Source: Megascapheus bottae (lineage: Eukaryota; Chordata; Mammalia; Rodentia; Geomyidae). From it: DNA of 64,000 nt. The position numbers were made by a program, and so were the translations under genes. The notes beneath the pieces were generated by a model. That model saw nothing but the letters and a program-made list of their open reading frames with translations. It was not told where the DNA came from and did no database searches. The stretch spans positions 41,003,757 to 41,067,756 of the forward strand of contig JANJXV010000002.1 in assembly GCA_024803745.1 (NCBI GenBank). Direction: 5' to 3'. Shown piece after piece: positions 23,275 to 34,290 of this stretch; positions within the stretch are counted from its first letter, which is position 1, and every line of letters starts with the position of its first letter.

Positions 23275-24865
23275 TTTCTTAAAGCCTAACATAGTCATAA
23301 TTTCCTGTTTGATGTGTCTGATGTGTGAGCAGTGGAAATAGTTATGTCAATAGAGGGATTAAAATAGCTATGATTGTGGGAAATGATATCACTAGTTCTG
23401 GATTAGGGCAGCATTGCTTTTTCCAATCAATCTCTGACCTCTTCTCCAGTCATTCATGGAGATACATGAAAGGAAAAAAATTCTCAATAAATTGTTTTAA
23501 ACATCCTTTCCCTTCTTAAGAAAATGTATGCATATATATTAAACTTAGAAAAAGTTGACTCATGACATTCCTATGCATATAGTACTTGGATTATATTTTA
23601 GAACACCAGAAGAAAGGAGTACCAGTTCAAAGCTAGTACTTATGTGTGTCTCCTGATCAGCCACAGTTCAGTTTTTCTATTGACTAAAATTCTTGTGAGA
23701 ACAGTCTACAGCGTGTCATTATCAGGTATTCATTGATTTACTTTATATGTAAAAATCCATGGAAAGTTTGTCTTAAGGTCCAAGTTGTAAAGATTAGAAT
23801 ATCAAGTTCTGTCTGCATGAAACAATTCTAATACAAAGGGAAAAGGAAATAGTTTAGTGAAAATAATTTTGTTTCTTATATTGACATTTACAATAATATT
23901 CATCTGTACTCATAAATATATTGTATATACTACATATACTCATGCATATACTCATATATACAAATACTCGTGTGTGTGTGTGTGTGTGTGTGTTCTTCCA
24001 TCTGGCTTGAGGCCATAGATCTCTTCAGACCCACTGGCCAACTTGTTTAACTAGCATGTGGACATATCCCCTTTCCTAGAGTTGTACCTTTTCCTGATAA
24101 TTGTTACTTATTTCATTTTGCTTTAGTTGTCCCAAAATTTTAGAGAAAAGAAGAAATTAGGATCCAGAATTCAGACAAGGCCTTAGACCAATTACTAACA
24201 CACTGTAGGATATTTAACAATAGGTTGGCGTCTATCGCATAAGCACACATGTGCTTTTCTATCTCACACGTTACCCTTAGTAACGCAGACATTTTTTTCT
24301 TTTAAGCATCTTTTATAAGAAAAGCTCTTGGAGTCAGAATTGGCCCTATTTAATTAACTTTTTAGTTCCAACCTTCAGGCACAGGAAAAAAATAATGAAA
24401 AATTGCTATAAAACAGTTGGTGACCACCAATGAATTTTAAAACAATATTAATAAATGTTTTGCTTCTATGCAAAGGCATTTTCCCTTAGCATTCCCTTAG
24501 TTATCACATAAATTCAGTTCTATAAAGATAAAGGAAGATAAAAGAAAAGGGTTATAATGTGTACTTTGACATAATGGTGCTTATTTATTTTTATTTTCAT
24601 TTCCATTACTCTAATTCCATTTAGTTCTGCTGTATTTCTTTCCTATTTTTGAAACATCATTTCACTTCACCATTCTCAATTTTTATGTAATTATCTCTTC
24701 TCTCCAAATATTCATATTTTATCATTAGTAGAAGACAGGACAATAAAGTTGGTATTTCCAGCTCTTGCATTCTCTTAGAATGCAACTTGTATTCAGTGTA
24801 CCTATATTTTTTCATTTTTCATATCATTTAGTGGAATCAAATGGCCTGCTGCTGTTTAATAAGGC
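23275..24865. other. Unique sequence with a GT microsatellite
   Basis: A (GT)n run at 23970-23993 is preceded by TA-rich text from about 23915. No gene or interspersed repeat is recognised in the rest. Confidence 0.45.
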
Positions 24866-24880
24866 AAAAACACTGTAAGC

Positions 24881-25126
24881 TCTGCGTGTGGTGGTTCATG
24901 CCTGTAATCTTAGCTACTCAGGAGGCTGAGATCTAAGGATTGCAGTTCAAAGCCAGCTCAAGCACTAAAGACTGAGACTCTTATCTCCAATTAACCACTA
25001 GAAAACCAGAAGTGGCTCTATGGCTCAAGAGGTAGCATGGTAGCCTTGTGCTGAAGAGCTCAAGGACAGCACCCAGGCCCAGAGCCCAAGCCCCATGACC
25101 GACAGAAAAAAAAAATCAACAACAAT
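24881..25126 (+). repeat. B1-Geo dimeric SINE (sense, full length)
   Basis: Complete copy with 'gcgtgtggtggttcatgcct', 'ctactcaggaggctgagatc', 'cttatctccaattaaccact', 'tggctctatggctcaagagg', 'cccaggcccagagcccaagc' and an A-rich tail. It is flanked by a perfect 15-base target-site duplication AAAAACACTGTAAGC at 24866-24880 and 25127-25141. It makes a good type copy for this family in the window. Confidence 0.96.
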
Positions 25127-25141
25127 AAAAACACTGTAAGC

Positions 25142-28100
25142 ATTTACACTGGAGTAGTACATTGCACTTAGATTTAATGAGAATATGAGTCAAAAAATTT
25201 ATATCATATAGTTCGATCAATCTACCTAAATAGTGAAGAATAAATTTCCATCCTTTAATCAAATCTACAGGGTCCCTTCACCAGGGTATATAACTTACAC
25301 ACTGTTGTGGAGAATGAGAACATAAATAAACATCTTTGGCAGAAGGCTTATTCTGCCTACCACATTTGCTGGTCTATATATGACTGAATAAATGCCTAAT
25401 TTTCTAAAATATTTCTTAACTTTTCACTTTTAAGTTGTTTGCAAGAGTTTATTCAGACTCTGACCAATTGTCTACTGTTTATAAAGAACTTCACAGTAAG
25501 TGAATCTTTGTCCTTTGTTTCTTTTCTTCATAGGCTCAGTTAGCCTAAACGAAGTATTAGGTGGGGTACATATTAAATAGGAATGCATGCTAAAATGAAA
25601 GATAAAAAGGATGTGGCAGTGTGGTACGATAGGATAAATGGGATGCAAAGGATGCTTATATATTGAAGTGGGGGGGGTGGGAGTGGGTGCGGAGTTGAGT
25701 GGTGGTGGTGATGTTGATGGTGTTGGTGGGTGCGGTGGCAGCCATTGCCCTTGGCATTAGCTGGCTGAGACTGAGATGAGGAGGTTATATGTGGTTTTCA
25801 TAGGGCTGAGAGTGAAGGCTGCAGACAGGTTGCAGAGAACAGTCTTGTGGTAACTTCTCAGTAGGTATCCCCATTTAAGTAGCTTGAGAGGACCATCATG
25901 TTAGTGGTTTAAAACAGTATAAACAGTTTGATGTGATAAGGGTAAACAGGAGTGTGGTGGCTTCATTTTAGGACACCTCAAGTACAGCATGGACAGCATC
26001 TATGTTTAGTGGGATTGCAATAGTATTTCTGAATTCACAGGTTGTCAAAACCCAAAAGGATTAGTGAGAGCACATTCCTTGTAGCTACCTGATGATGTAA
26101 GAGTAAGGCTCAGAGCCTGACAAAGATGTTATACCCTGAGATCAGAAAACATGGTTCTCCATTCTGGAGGAACATATTGTAGCGCAAATAGAGTAAATAG
26201 GATAATTATGGTTGGGTGGACGCAATATGCCAGGCTTCAGTGTTTACTGTTCATTGATGGTATTTAGAAGCTTGACCCAGCTGAGAAGAGTATCTACAAT
26301 ATGAAGATAGGGAGAATGAAAAGTGATTTTATACAGTGGATATTCACAAAATAAGTAACTTGGGCTTTTGAAAGCCACTTTGTTCTGAATGGATAACTTG
26401 ATATAATGAAAAGCAGGTGAAAACTAGAATGAAACTTTTATCATTGTTTTGGGATTGGAGTTGGAGGTATTTGTGAGATCCACTTACATATAAATGGCAC
26501 ATATATATTATATATTATATAGAGAGAGGGGGTAGAGAAAGTATTATGTACTTGTATTCACTGCCAGGACTTTGTAACACTAATATTCCTTTAGCAAAAG
26601 AAACATAGCTTCAGATTTAGTTTCCATTTTTACTTTAAAGGGATACAGTCTTTTGGAGTTAGTGGTAATTTTAGGAATAATGTTGGGAATATATAAGATA
26701 AGCTGCTAGAGTCATGCTGCACACAAAAAGGAATTGTCTAAATAATCATGTGACTCCACCAAAATCTCTCTTTCTCTCTCTCTGTCTCTCTGTGTCTCTC
26801 TCTCATATACACACATATAAAGATACACTGTAGTTTTGAACAGACACACTATATCATACAGATAGATAAATTGTATACCCCAACAAATATTAACAGATTT
26901 TAATCTAGTGAATAAAATTGCAAGTGGTTCATCCATAATATAAATACATATGCATATGCAGAGAAAAATCTTGTCAAATAAGGCAATAAAACAAGTGATG
27001 GGATTGAAGAACATCACCTATCCTTGTTTACATCATAATGGTTAATTCATCAAGAAAACATTACTAGATACAAAATCTTTACCTAGCTTCCAAGCATATT
27101 ATATTGACTGGGTGGGAAAAAGCAACTTGACAGAGGTTAACACTAAAGAAGACCACCTTAGTCAAATCTTCAGAATTGACATCATCAACTCAGAACAAAT
27201 TAAATCACTTACCACCTGATAAGATGCAATCGCAGAATATAACTTCCGTGACATTCCTGCCAAAGTCACTTAATCGGAGAAAACATCAGATAAGCCCAAA
27301 TTGAAAGACATTCTCCAAATAACTGGCTTCAAATCTTCTGAAGTTTCAAGGGCATGAGAAAAAAGACAGTCCAGAAGAGTAAGGATGTTAAAGATATAGA
27401 GCATCTAAAGAGAATATATTATCTTAAATTTAGTGCTGGCTTTTTGAGCAGGTAGACAGCATGAAGCTCAGATCACTATACTTAAGAAGAGCCTTCTGTT
27501 TGGATTAATGTTCCCCTGCTGTCTCAACTCTTAATTTTTGGACAGACTCATTCATTTTGAAGTATTTCCCCAGGCATTGTAGCTTGTCTTGACCTTGAAT
27601 CATTTTTCTAATGTAGGACATTACTGAGACAATTGACAAAAGTTGGATGGGCTCAGCATCTTAGATGATAATATAACTTTCTAATGTTGATGGTTATATT
27701 TAGGTTACCTAAAATAATATCTTTCTAAGACATATACATTAAAGTACTTAGATAGTAGGGAAAACACAGGTAACTCCTAAGTAATTTAGAGGAAAAACGT
27801 TCTGTATTACAATTGCAGCTGTTCTATAAACTTGAAATTATATTGAAAGGAAAAGGTAAAAAGAAATTTATCAAAGCCTCTATAGAGTTGAGAATTGATA
27901 GATTATGATAATATATGATTGGATCTCAAGGGCACTAACTGAATCTTTAAAAACAATCTCTCAAGTCTAACTACTTTGCATAACACTTAATATATTGTCA
28001 AAATGATGAAGTCAGATCATTGTCAACTGAGGCCTAGAATTAAGGGAAGATGTGATTACTAATGTGGGAATGCTTTTGTCAGAATAAAACAATTATGGAT

Positions 28101-28411
28101 GATGCAGAACTTTTACATAGGAAGGATTTAGGACTCATAGTACAGTAGGTAATTTTACAGAAAGAAAAACGAGACTGAAGCTAATTAGGAAGAAACATGG
28201 ATTCAGTCGATGGCTGAATATGGCCACTTGCTGGATGTTAATGGTAGGAGACAGACGGGACCTCATTCTTAGGAGCCATTCCATATATTTTCCATTGATT
28301 TATGGCATTCTTTAATGAAAACTAAGCTTCTATAACAATAATTATTCCTATGGGGAAAATGTTTGATTTGTGTCACTTGATAGTGATAATTTTCCCTAAT
28401 TATGATCAAAA
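25142..28411. other. Long unassigned stretch, no supported gene
   Basis: It contains a G-rich patch at 25668-25740, a (TC)n run at 26768-26802 next to CATATACACA text, and a diffuse reading frame at about 27127-27356 with three stop codons that I could not assign. Otherwise no repeat family is recognised in over 3 kb, the largest repeat-poor interval of the window. Confidence 0.4.
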
Positions 28412-28592
28412 TCTTTTTCTTTTTGCTAGTTCTGTCCTGAGCAGTGTCCTTGGGCTTTCTCAAGGATAGAACTATAACACTTGAGCTACAACACCATTTC
28501 CAGATTTTTCTATGTATGTGGTACCGAGGAATCAAACCACAGTCTTGGTGCATTTGAGGCATGCACTCTACCTCTAGACCAAACTCCTGTTT
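28412..28592 (-). repeat. IDL-Geo dimeric SINE (antisense)
   Basis: 'gctagttctgtcctgagcag' shows a deletion of the usual 'ggggcttgaactcagggc' text. The rest is regular: 'cttgggctttctcaagg', 'acacttgagctacaacacc', 'gtggtaccgaggaatcaaac' and 'gcatgcactctacctctaga'. Confidence 0.9.
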
Positions 28593-29091
28593 AAACCAAA
28601 AGAGACTATGGAAAGAATGCCATACTTATATACAACCCCACAAAGGGGTAAGTGCTGACAAGCAGAATGGACAATTTCCACTCAGTCTAAATTGAGACAG
28701 ACTTCCCATTTGATTTTGGCACCCTGTGTCTTGTATATACATATCTGAATTGGAGAGGGAAGAATAGCAAAATGGTAAAACAATGGACAAAGGACAAACC
28801 ATATTCCCTAGGCAATATGTTGGAAATGAGACAGACTTCTTACTGACCCTGAATCTCTGATACCTCTTTTCATTTAGTACTTACTTTAGAAAAGAAGACA
28901 TTGAAAATCTTTTCTCTGTTCCTGCGAGTTGCAAATAAAAAAATCTTTTGCAGATTTTACAGCCCAGGAATGCCCTTCTCAAGCCTTCAGGGATATCACT
29001 TTGAGGCACAGTTATCAAGAAATATTGAGGCCCCTATTTCTCAGTTTCTGTGGGAGAACAGAAGACTAACATCTGAAATTAATTGGTCCTT
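28593..29091. other. Unique sequence
   Basis: No repeat or gene recognised. A 76-codon plus frame (28901-29131) runs into the adjacent SINE. Confidence 0.4.
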
Positions 29092-29283
29092 GGGGCCAGG
29101 AGTTTGGCCTAGTGGTAGACTGCTTGCCTAGCATGCACGAAGACCCGGGTTCGATTCCTCGGTACCACATACACAGAAAAAAGTTGGAATGGTGCTGTGG
29201 CTCAAGTGGTAGAGTGCTAGCATTGAGAAAGCCCAAGGACAATGCTCAGGCCCCGAGTTTAAGCTCCAGAACTGGCAAAAAAG
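29092..29283 (+). repeat. IDL-Geo dimeric SINE (sense, well preserved)
   Basis: The best-preserved IDL-Geo here. Left monomer: 'ggggccaggagtttggccta', A-box-like 'gtggtagactgcttgccta', B-box-like 'cgggttcgattcctc'. An 'acacagaaaaaa' linker leads to the right monomer 'gtggctcaagtggtagag' and 'ccccgagtttaagctcc', then 'ctggcaaaaaa'. The left monomer resembles tRNA-Ala closely, but the tail and the attached right half show it is a SINE rather than a tRNA gene. Confidence 0.96.
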
Positions 29284-31074
29284 AAACCAAAGCAAGTTAA
29301 AAAAAAATAAAGGTCCCTCTACAACACTGTAGCAGTGACAGTGACCCAGGGCTTACCACCACCTAACAATCTGCTCTTAATATGCATTATTAGTCAGTTC
29401 ATGAAGAGCTGATAGTTATCTGTGAACAAATTGTTTCTTTATAAATTTTCTAATCTAGTATCCCCTGATTCAATCCAATACTCATATGAACCCTTTTTGT
29501 TTTACCCAAATAAAATCTCAACCTGTATCCTCTACTTACTGGTGGAAATGGAAAAAGACATAATACAGCTTAAAACTATATTCCAAAGTCTTTTTCCATA
29601 TTTTCTCCAGCAAAGATATCCTTTGGTCCTTTGTCTGTCTAGTCAATATTATACTTTTGTAGAGTATTCACTTCAGGTGATAATTATTTTATGAAATAAT
29701 TTTGAATCCCACTCTTCTCAGATGTCTGTGGCTTATCTATGTAGCAGTCACTGATAAATTGAGGAAGGTAAGATTATATATACTTTGGTATTGTTCATGT
29801 AAAATAGTATTAGGGTTCCCTGGAAAGAGGAATTTAAATAATATAATATTTTGTCCACCATACCTACAGAATCAGTGGCTTTGGCCAAAATGAATGCAGT
29901 GAATGTAAGTGAAATAATTTCTATAAAAACGGACAGATGGAACATACAGAGCAGCATGCCCTTGCTTGCAGGGAGAATGCTGAAACCACCCAGTGTTTTA
30001 ATGGAGAATTAAATGAAATGTTCTAAGATCCTGGTGTTGGAATATAGGGTGGTTCCTTGGCACTTTTGTTGATACTCTATATTTCTTACAAACATTAGTA
30101 TTCATTCCCATTCCAATGCTAAGGATGTCACTGAAAGTACTCTCTGTGTTGTGCTGTACATAGTAATTTTATACATATAATATATACTTTATTGAGCCTA
30201 TTATAGAAGAGTACTTACTAGGTAGTTACTTACATTTCATTATTATTTGTGGCTGTGTTATTAGAACCTATTACCATGGTTGAGTTACACTAAGTTTTCT
30301 ATTAATGTTTGTTGAATTATCTTTTCCCTCTAGACTCCTGCTATATATCGCAAGTATAAAAAAGTGTTCACTCAAATTTGTAAAATATACCAATGGCTTA
30401 ATATCTGCTATATTTCATCTGCCATACAGTGAATAATGAAGTGAGACAACCACAGCACCAAGGCAGGTCAGCAAACACTACAAGGCAAAATCCTACAGCA
30501 GAATTGCTGAACCTCAGTGTGATGAAATTTAGAGTTCATAAGATTAACTACACAAAACTGAAAGCGTTGCTTTCACAGGAAAAATGGCAATTAATACTCG
30601 AGCCACATTTTAAATTACTTGTGGTCTGGGGGTAGATGTGTATGTGTTAGTTTCTGATTTAATAGACTATTCATTTTATAGTGCAAATTTAGTCATTCCC
30701 AGTTAGTCCTGACTTTTTCTTGCTTTATTTTATTTTAAATGGCACTTAAAGAATTGTTTGAAATAGATAAATTCCTCATGTTGGTCCAATTTAAAGTCAA
30801 GGGTTGAATGTCTGGACAAATGGTTCTCATTGTAAAATAGAGGCTGTGGGGAAAAATACAATCTGGATTAAATTTATTCTTCCTAACCACATTTACAAGG
30901 ATATGGTCTAGGCAAATCAGATAAAAATGCATTTGCTGGTATCAATTTCTCTTATTTTCTAAACTACACTCTATTTTACCTCCAGCTCATGCCTTGCCTC
31001 AAATAATTTGATGTATATATGAAATTACTTATTGTTCTATAGCCTAGTAGTAGATTACATTCTCTTGGCTCTAA
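29284..31074. other. Unique sequence, no gene seen
   Basis: Several short frames (29422-29694, 29702-29893, 30429-30635) have no domain or splice context. No repeat recognised. Confidence 0.45.
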
Positions 31075-31240
31075 CTTCATAGACTGGACAAAGGATTCTG
31101 GAATCTATTTCTATCCAACCCACTAACTATGTGACTTCAGTTACATTTCTCAAACTCCATAGGTTAAGTCTATCCATCTGTGAGGTAGCTCTTATCCATA
31201 CAAAGAAGGTGAAGTCCTTTATAATTCTAAAAATCTTACT
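31075..31240 (+). repeat. MIR-like SINE
   Basis: 'ggattctggaatctatttct', 'actaactatgtgacttcagt', 'acatttctcaaactcc' and 'tctatccatctgtgaggtag' follow the MIR core (gactctggaatc ... actagctgtgtgaccttgg ... cttaacctctc ... cctcatctgtaaaat). Confidence 0.65.
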
Positions 31241-31441
31241 TTGTACTGTTAAAATACTTTGGCAGTAAGCTGTGAACAAGCACTAATATCTGAAGATACA
31301 GACTAGGACATATGTAGATAGCCAATATTTGAATCAAAAGATGACTGAAATTTTCACACAATTTAGAAAACATTTTCTATCTCTCAAGGAACTGGAATTA
31401 TAGGCATTTACAACTCAACCTTACCAACCTTCTCTCTATAA

Positions 31442-31629
31442 GGTGCCCTGGAGCTTAAACTCATGCCCTGGGCATTGTCATTGAACTTTATTTTATTAAG
31501 GCTAGTGCTCTGCCACTTGAGCCACAGAGCCACTTCAGGCCTTTTCTATGTATGTGGTGCCAGGAATCAAACTCAGGGCTTCATGCATGCTAAATGAGCA
31601 CACTACCAGCAGGCCAAACTCCTGGCCGA
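31442..31629 (-). repeat. IDL-Geo dimeric SINE (antisense)
   Basis: 'ccctggagcttaaactcatg', 'ccacttgagccacagagcca', 'atgtggtgccaggaatcaaa', 'catgcatgctaaatgagcac' and 'aggccaaactcctggcc'. Both monomers are present, with a T-rich insertion at 31488-31498. Confidence 0.93.
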
Positions 31630-32127
31630 CTTTAATATTTTATCACAAAAATACTAACACATACAAACACACTACAAAACAAGTAATAAAGATTGAACAC
31701 TTAGAAAGGAATGAAACTAAAAGGAAATAATTACAGCAAAACCACGGAGGTCCATAATTTTAGACTTCATAAATTCTTAGAATTACTATGGCATGGTGAG
31801 AAACAAATTAGAAATATAGACAAGAATAAATTGTGATTTCAAAATTAGAGCCAAATAAATACTTTGTAAGTGAAGAAAACATGAAATATAAATCAAACAA
31901 CAATTTGAAAATAAGCAGAAATAAAGAAGAAAATAGAGAAAAGTTTATCAATTAATCAACATATATTCATAAAGTGCTTTATTAAATGACAATTCCTTTG
32001 TATGACTACCTAAATATAATAGTAAAAAGAAGCAAAAAAAAGATAGAGGACAGGACAATAATTTTTAAAATGGAGTAATAGAGGGGATTATTCTGACTGA
32101 AATAAATATATACATATATGAACCTCT
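31630..32127. other. Unique A-rich sequence
   Basis: Strongly A-rich on the plus strand; no repeat family or frame recognised. Confidence 0.4.
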
Positions 32128-32275
32128 GTAATGAAATTTTTATTGTAATATATAGAGGGGTTACAGTTATATTCTCCAGATAGTAGATGCATTACTTCTC
32201 ACACATTGATACTCCTTCTCATGTTTTTGTCCTCATTTCCCTCCCCTTGTCCCCCTCCATCTGAAATGAAATTAA
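32128..32275 (-). mobile_element. LINE-1 3' end (antisense, short)
   Basis: 'ttttattgtaatatatagag', 'tatattctccagatagtaga', 'cattgatactccttctcatg' and the C-rich 'ccctccccttgtccccctcc' are the complement of the LINE-1 3' UTR. About 150 bases are present. Confidence 0.85.
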
Positions 32276-32590
32276 AAAAAATTGGCTGGACAGGAAAGGA
32301 AAGCAGACTCTGATGTATATGGGTATCAGCAAAAGCTATGAGTGCTAGCAGAGAGAGTGAATAATGGAGAATATTCTGGAAATTCTTTTATGCAATTATG
32401 AACATTGAATAATGAATCTATTGAAATTGTATAAAGATGGGAAGAGCAATATAAGAGAGTGGTAATATGATAGAGTTGGGGGAGGTTGATGGGTACATTC
32501 AGGTATGAAAATGAAACCCAATACTTGTATATAATGTACAACTCATGGTTACTAATTGTAATAATGTGAACATAAAAAAAACACTAAATA
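32276..32590 (+). mobile_element. Possible older LINE-1 3' UTR (sense)
   Basis: 'agggggaggttgatgggtac'-like text (about 32477-32496), then 'aaatgaaacccaatacttgt' and 'aatgtacaactcatggttac', ending in an A run, has the texture of an older LINE-1 3' end. It lies directly beside the antisense 3' end before it. The family is not certain. Confidence 0.4.
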
Positions 32591-32689
32591 GCATGCACTA
32601 TGTTGCCTGAGTTTAAAATAAATGTGCAAAGACAAATTCCGCCTTATAGTTATAAAAATGATACTAATGATGTTCCTGATTTTGCCTTA

Positions 32690-32765
32690 ACGAACAAATA
32701 AATGAACAATGGGTTTATGAAAAGTGCCTGGGACATTGTGGCAACTCAATAAATATTGCTGCTAC
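32690..32765 (+). repeat. MIR 3' end fragment
   Basis: 'aaagtgcctgggacattgtg' followed by 'gcaactcaataaatattgct' matches the MIR tail text 'gtgcctggcacatagtaggc ... gctcaataaatg'. Confidence 0.6.
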
Positions 32766-34109
32766 AATTTATGTCACCAATTATGTAGTGAAAAAATAAA
32801 TCGGATTGAAAATAACAATAAGAAAAAAAAGCCATTTGTAGTAAACACATTCTAGGCTTTAGAAAATTAGTGGCACTTGTGAATTGTCCCTGGCCAACTG
32901 AATTGTGTCTGTGGGCTGGTCACCAGGGCTGATAGTTTAGCAGAGTTCCAGGGCAGAAGCAGATTGAAAGATTTAAGTGACTTGGTTTTCTGAAAAGTGA
33001 TGTTCAGTGAAGGAGTATGGGATAGACAAGGTTATGGATCAAGTACTTAGTAGCTTAAACAGAGAATACTGAGTGAATACATAGCGGCCAATCTCATAAT
33101 GTTAAAAACCCCAGCAACAATTCAAGCTATGTGTCTGGAAAAGTGAGAGCCCAGGTAAGTGCAGTAAAAAGGACATCCACTTATCTAAAAATAGCTCTGC
33201 ATTACCAAAGGCTAGCCTCACCTCTGAGGCCTTTCCAGTGTCCACTTTCACATGGGAAATACCTTTTATCATCTCATAAAAGATGCCCAGGTCTGTCAAT
33301 TATGTAAGACAGTCAAAACCCCAACCAAAAGTTGTAATATTTTTAACATGTAAATTATCCATTCAGAAGAACAAAATTAAATAAAACGTGTGGACATTCT
33401 TCTACAAAGCAAGACACAAAGATCATTAAAAGATGCAAAAACGATGAACTTCATTACCAAATTGGGACCAGAGATATAGAGAATAAGGCATTTGTTTGTC
33501 TTCCCACCCCTCTAGTTATTTCAAACATGGATTATTTGGTGATGATGGTAGGGATTTGGTAATGTCTATGTTTGTACTTATTGGTGTATATGCACATATA
33601 CACAAGCGTGCATTCTGCTGCTTTCTCAGGCAGAACCTATCTAAATTGGAAAGAGTTACTTCTTTTCCTTTCAAGATTTTCAGTTCTTCCTTCTAAGTAA
33701 TCAGCCTTAGATTCCATTGCATTTACAAGTATTCACACTCAGATCTTTGTGAAACCAATCCCACTCTACTGTCTGTGTTGCATGGTGTTTGAATTGCTTC
33801 TTTTGGCAGGGCCTTATTTATTAGGTGGGAACTTACAGTTGTGTTCATCGAAAGAAAACTGTAAGAGACATTTTCAGAGGCATTGCTTTTAAATCATTTG
33901 GGGTATCCACTTAATCACAAAGACAGTAGATTGACTTCTCAAAATCAGGAGTCTTTGGCTACCAGCTGCTCCATGTAGGCCTGTAAACAAAACAAAATAA
34001 AGCAAAACAAAATGAGGATGAAAAACATGCATGTGGGAGCCTTGAGGAGGAAACAGACCGAGCTTTAGTAGTTTGACTTTGAACACTTAAAAGACAAGGA
34101 CTCACATGG
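32766..34109. other. Unique sequence with a moderately complex core
   Basis: 33060-33320 is less AT-rich and free of low-complexity runs. I see no exon in it: the 65-codon minus frame 33299-33102 has no recognisable domain. No repeats are recognised. Confidence 0.4.
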
Positions 34110-34290
34110 CCCCTGCATGTACTGTTTCTGCTTAAACAAATTTATTGCAGTCTGAATGGGGTCTCCTGCCTTAATTAGGTAGCTCCCTCCAGCCAGAATG
34201 GAAGGCATCTGGGGACTGCCTCATGTTTATATAGTCTACTGGGTCCCATTTGCATCATAAAAGCTGATGAGCATAAAAAAGAAAAATTTG
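34110..34290. promoter_or_regulatory. Candidate conserved noncoding element
   Basis: A balanced-composition, repeat-free block with a homeodomain-type TTAATTA at 34171-34177 and a perfect octamer ATTTGCAT (POU factor type) at 34248-34255, plus an A/T-rich 'catcataaaagctgatgagc'. Repeat-poor blocks with such motifs often are deeply conserved enhancers in gene deserts, but this is only a composition and motif impression. Confidence 0.25.

Noticed and set aside
27127..27356. Weak reading frame that might be a decayed pseudogene
   Set aside because: It has three stop codons in about 77 codons, near the chance rate, and I recognise no protein family in the fragments.
29092..29165. Apparent tRNA-Ala gene with good A and B boxes
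   Set aside because: It continues through a linker into the Geo monomer and an A tail, and the same unit recurs many times, so it is the left half of an IDL-Geo SINE.
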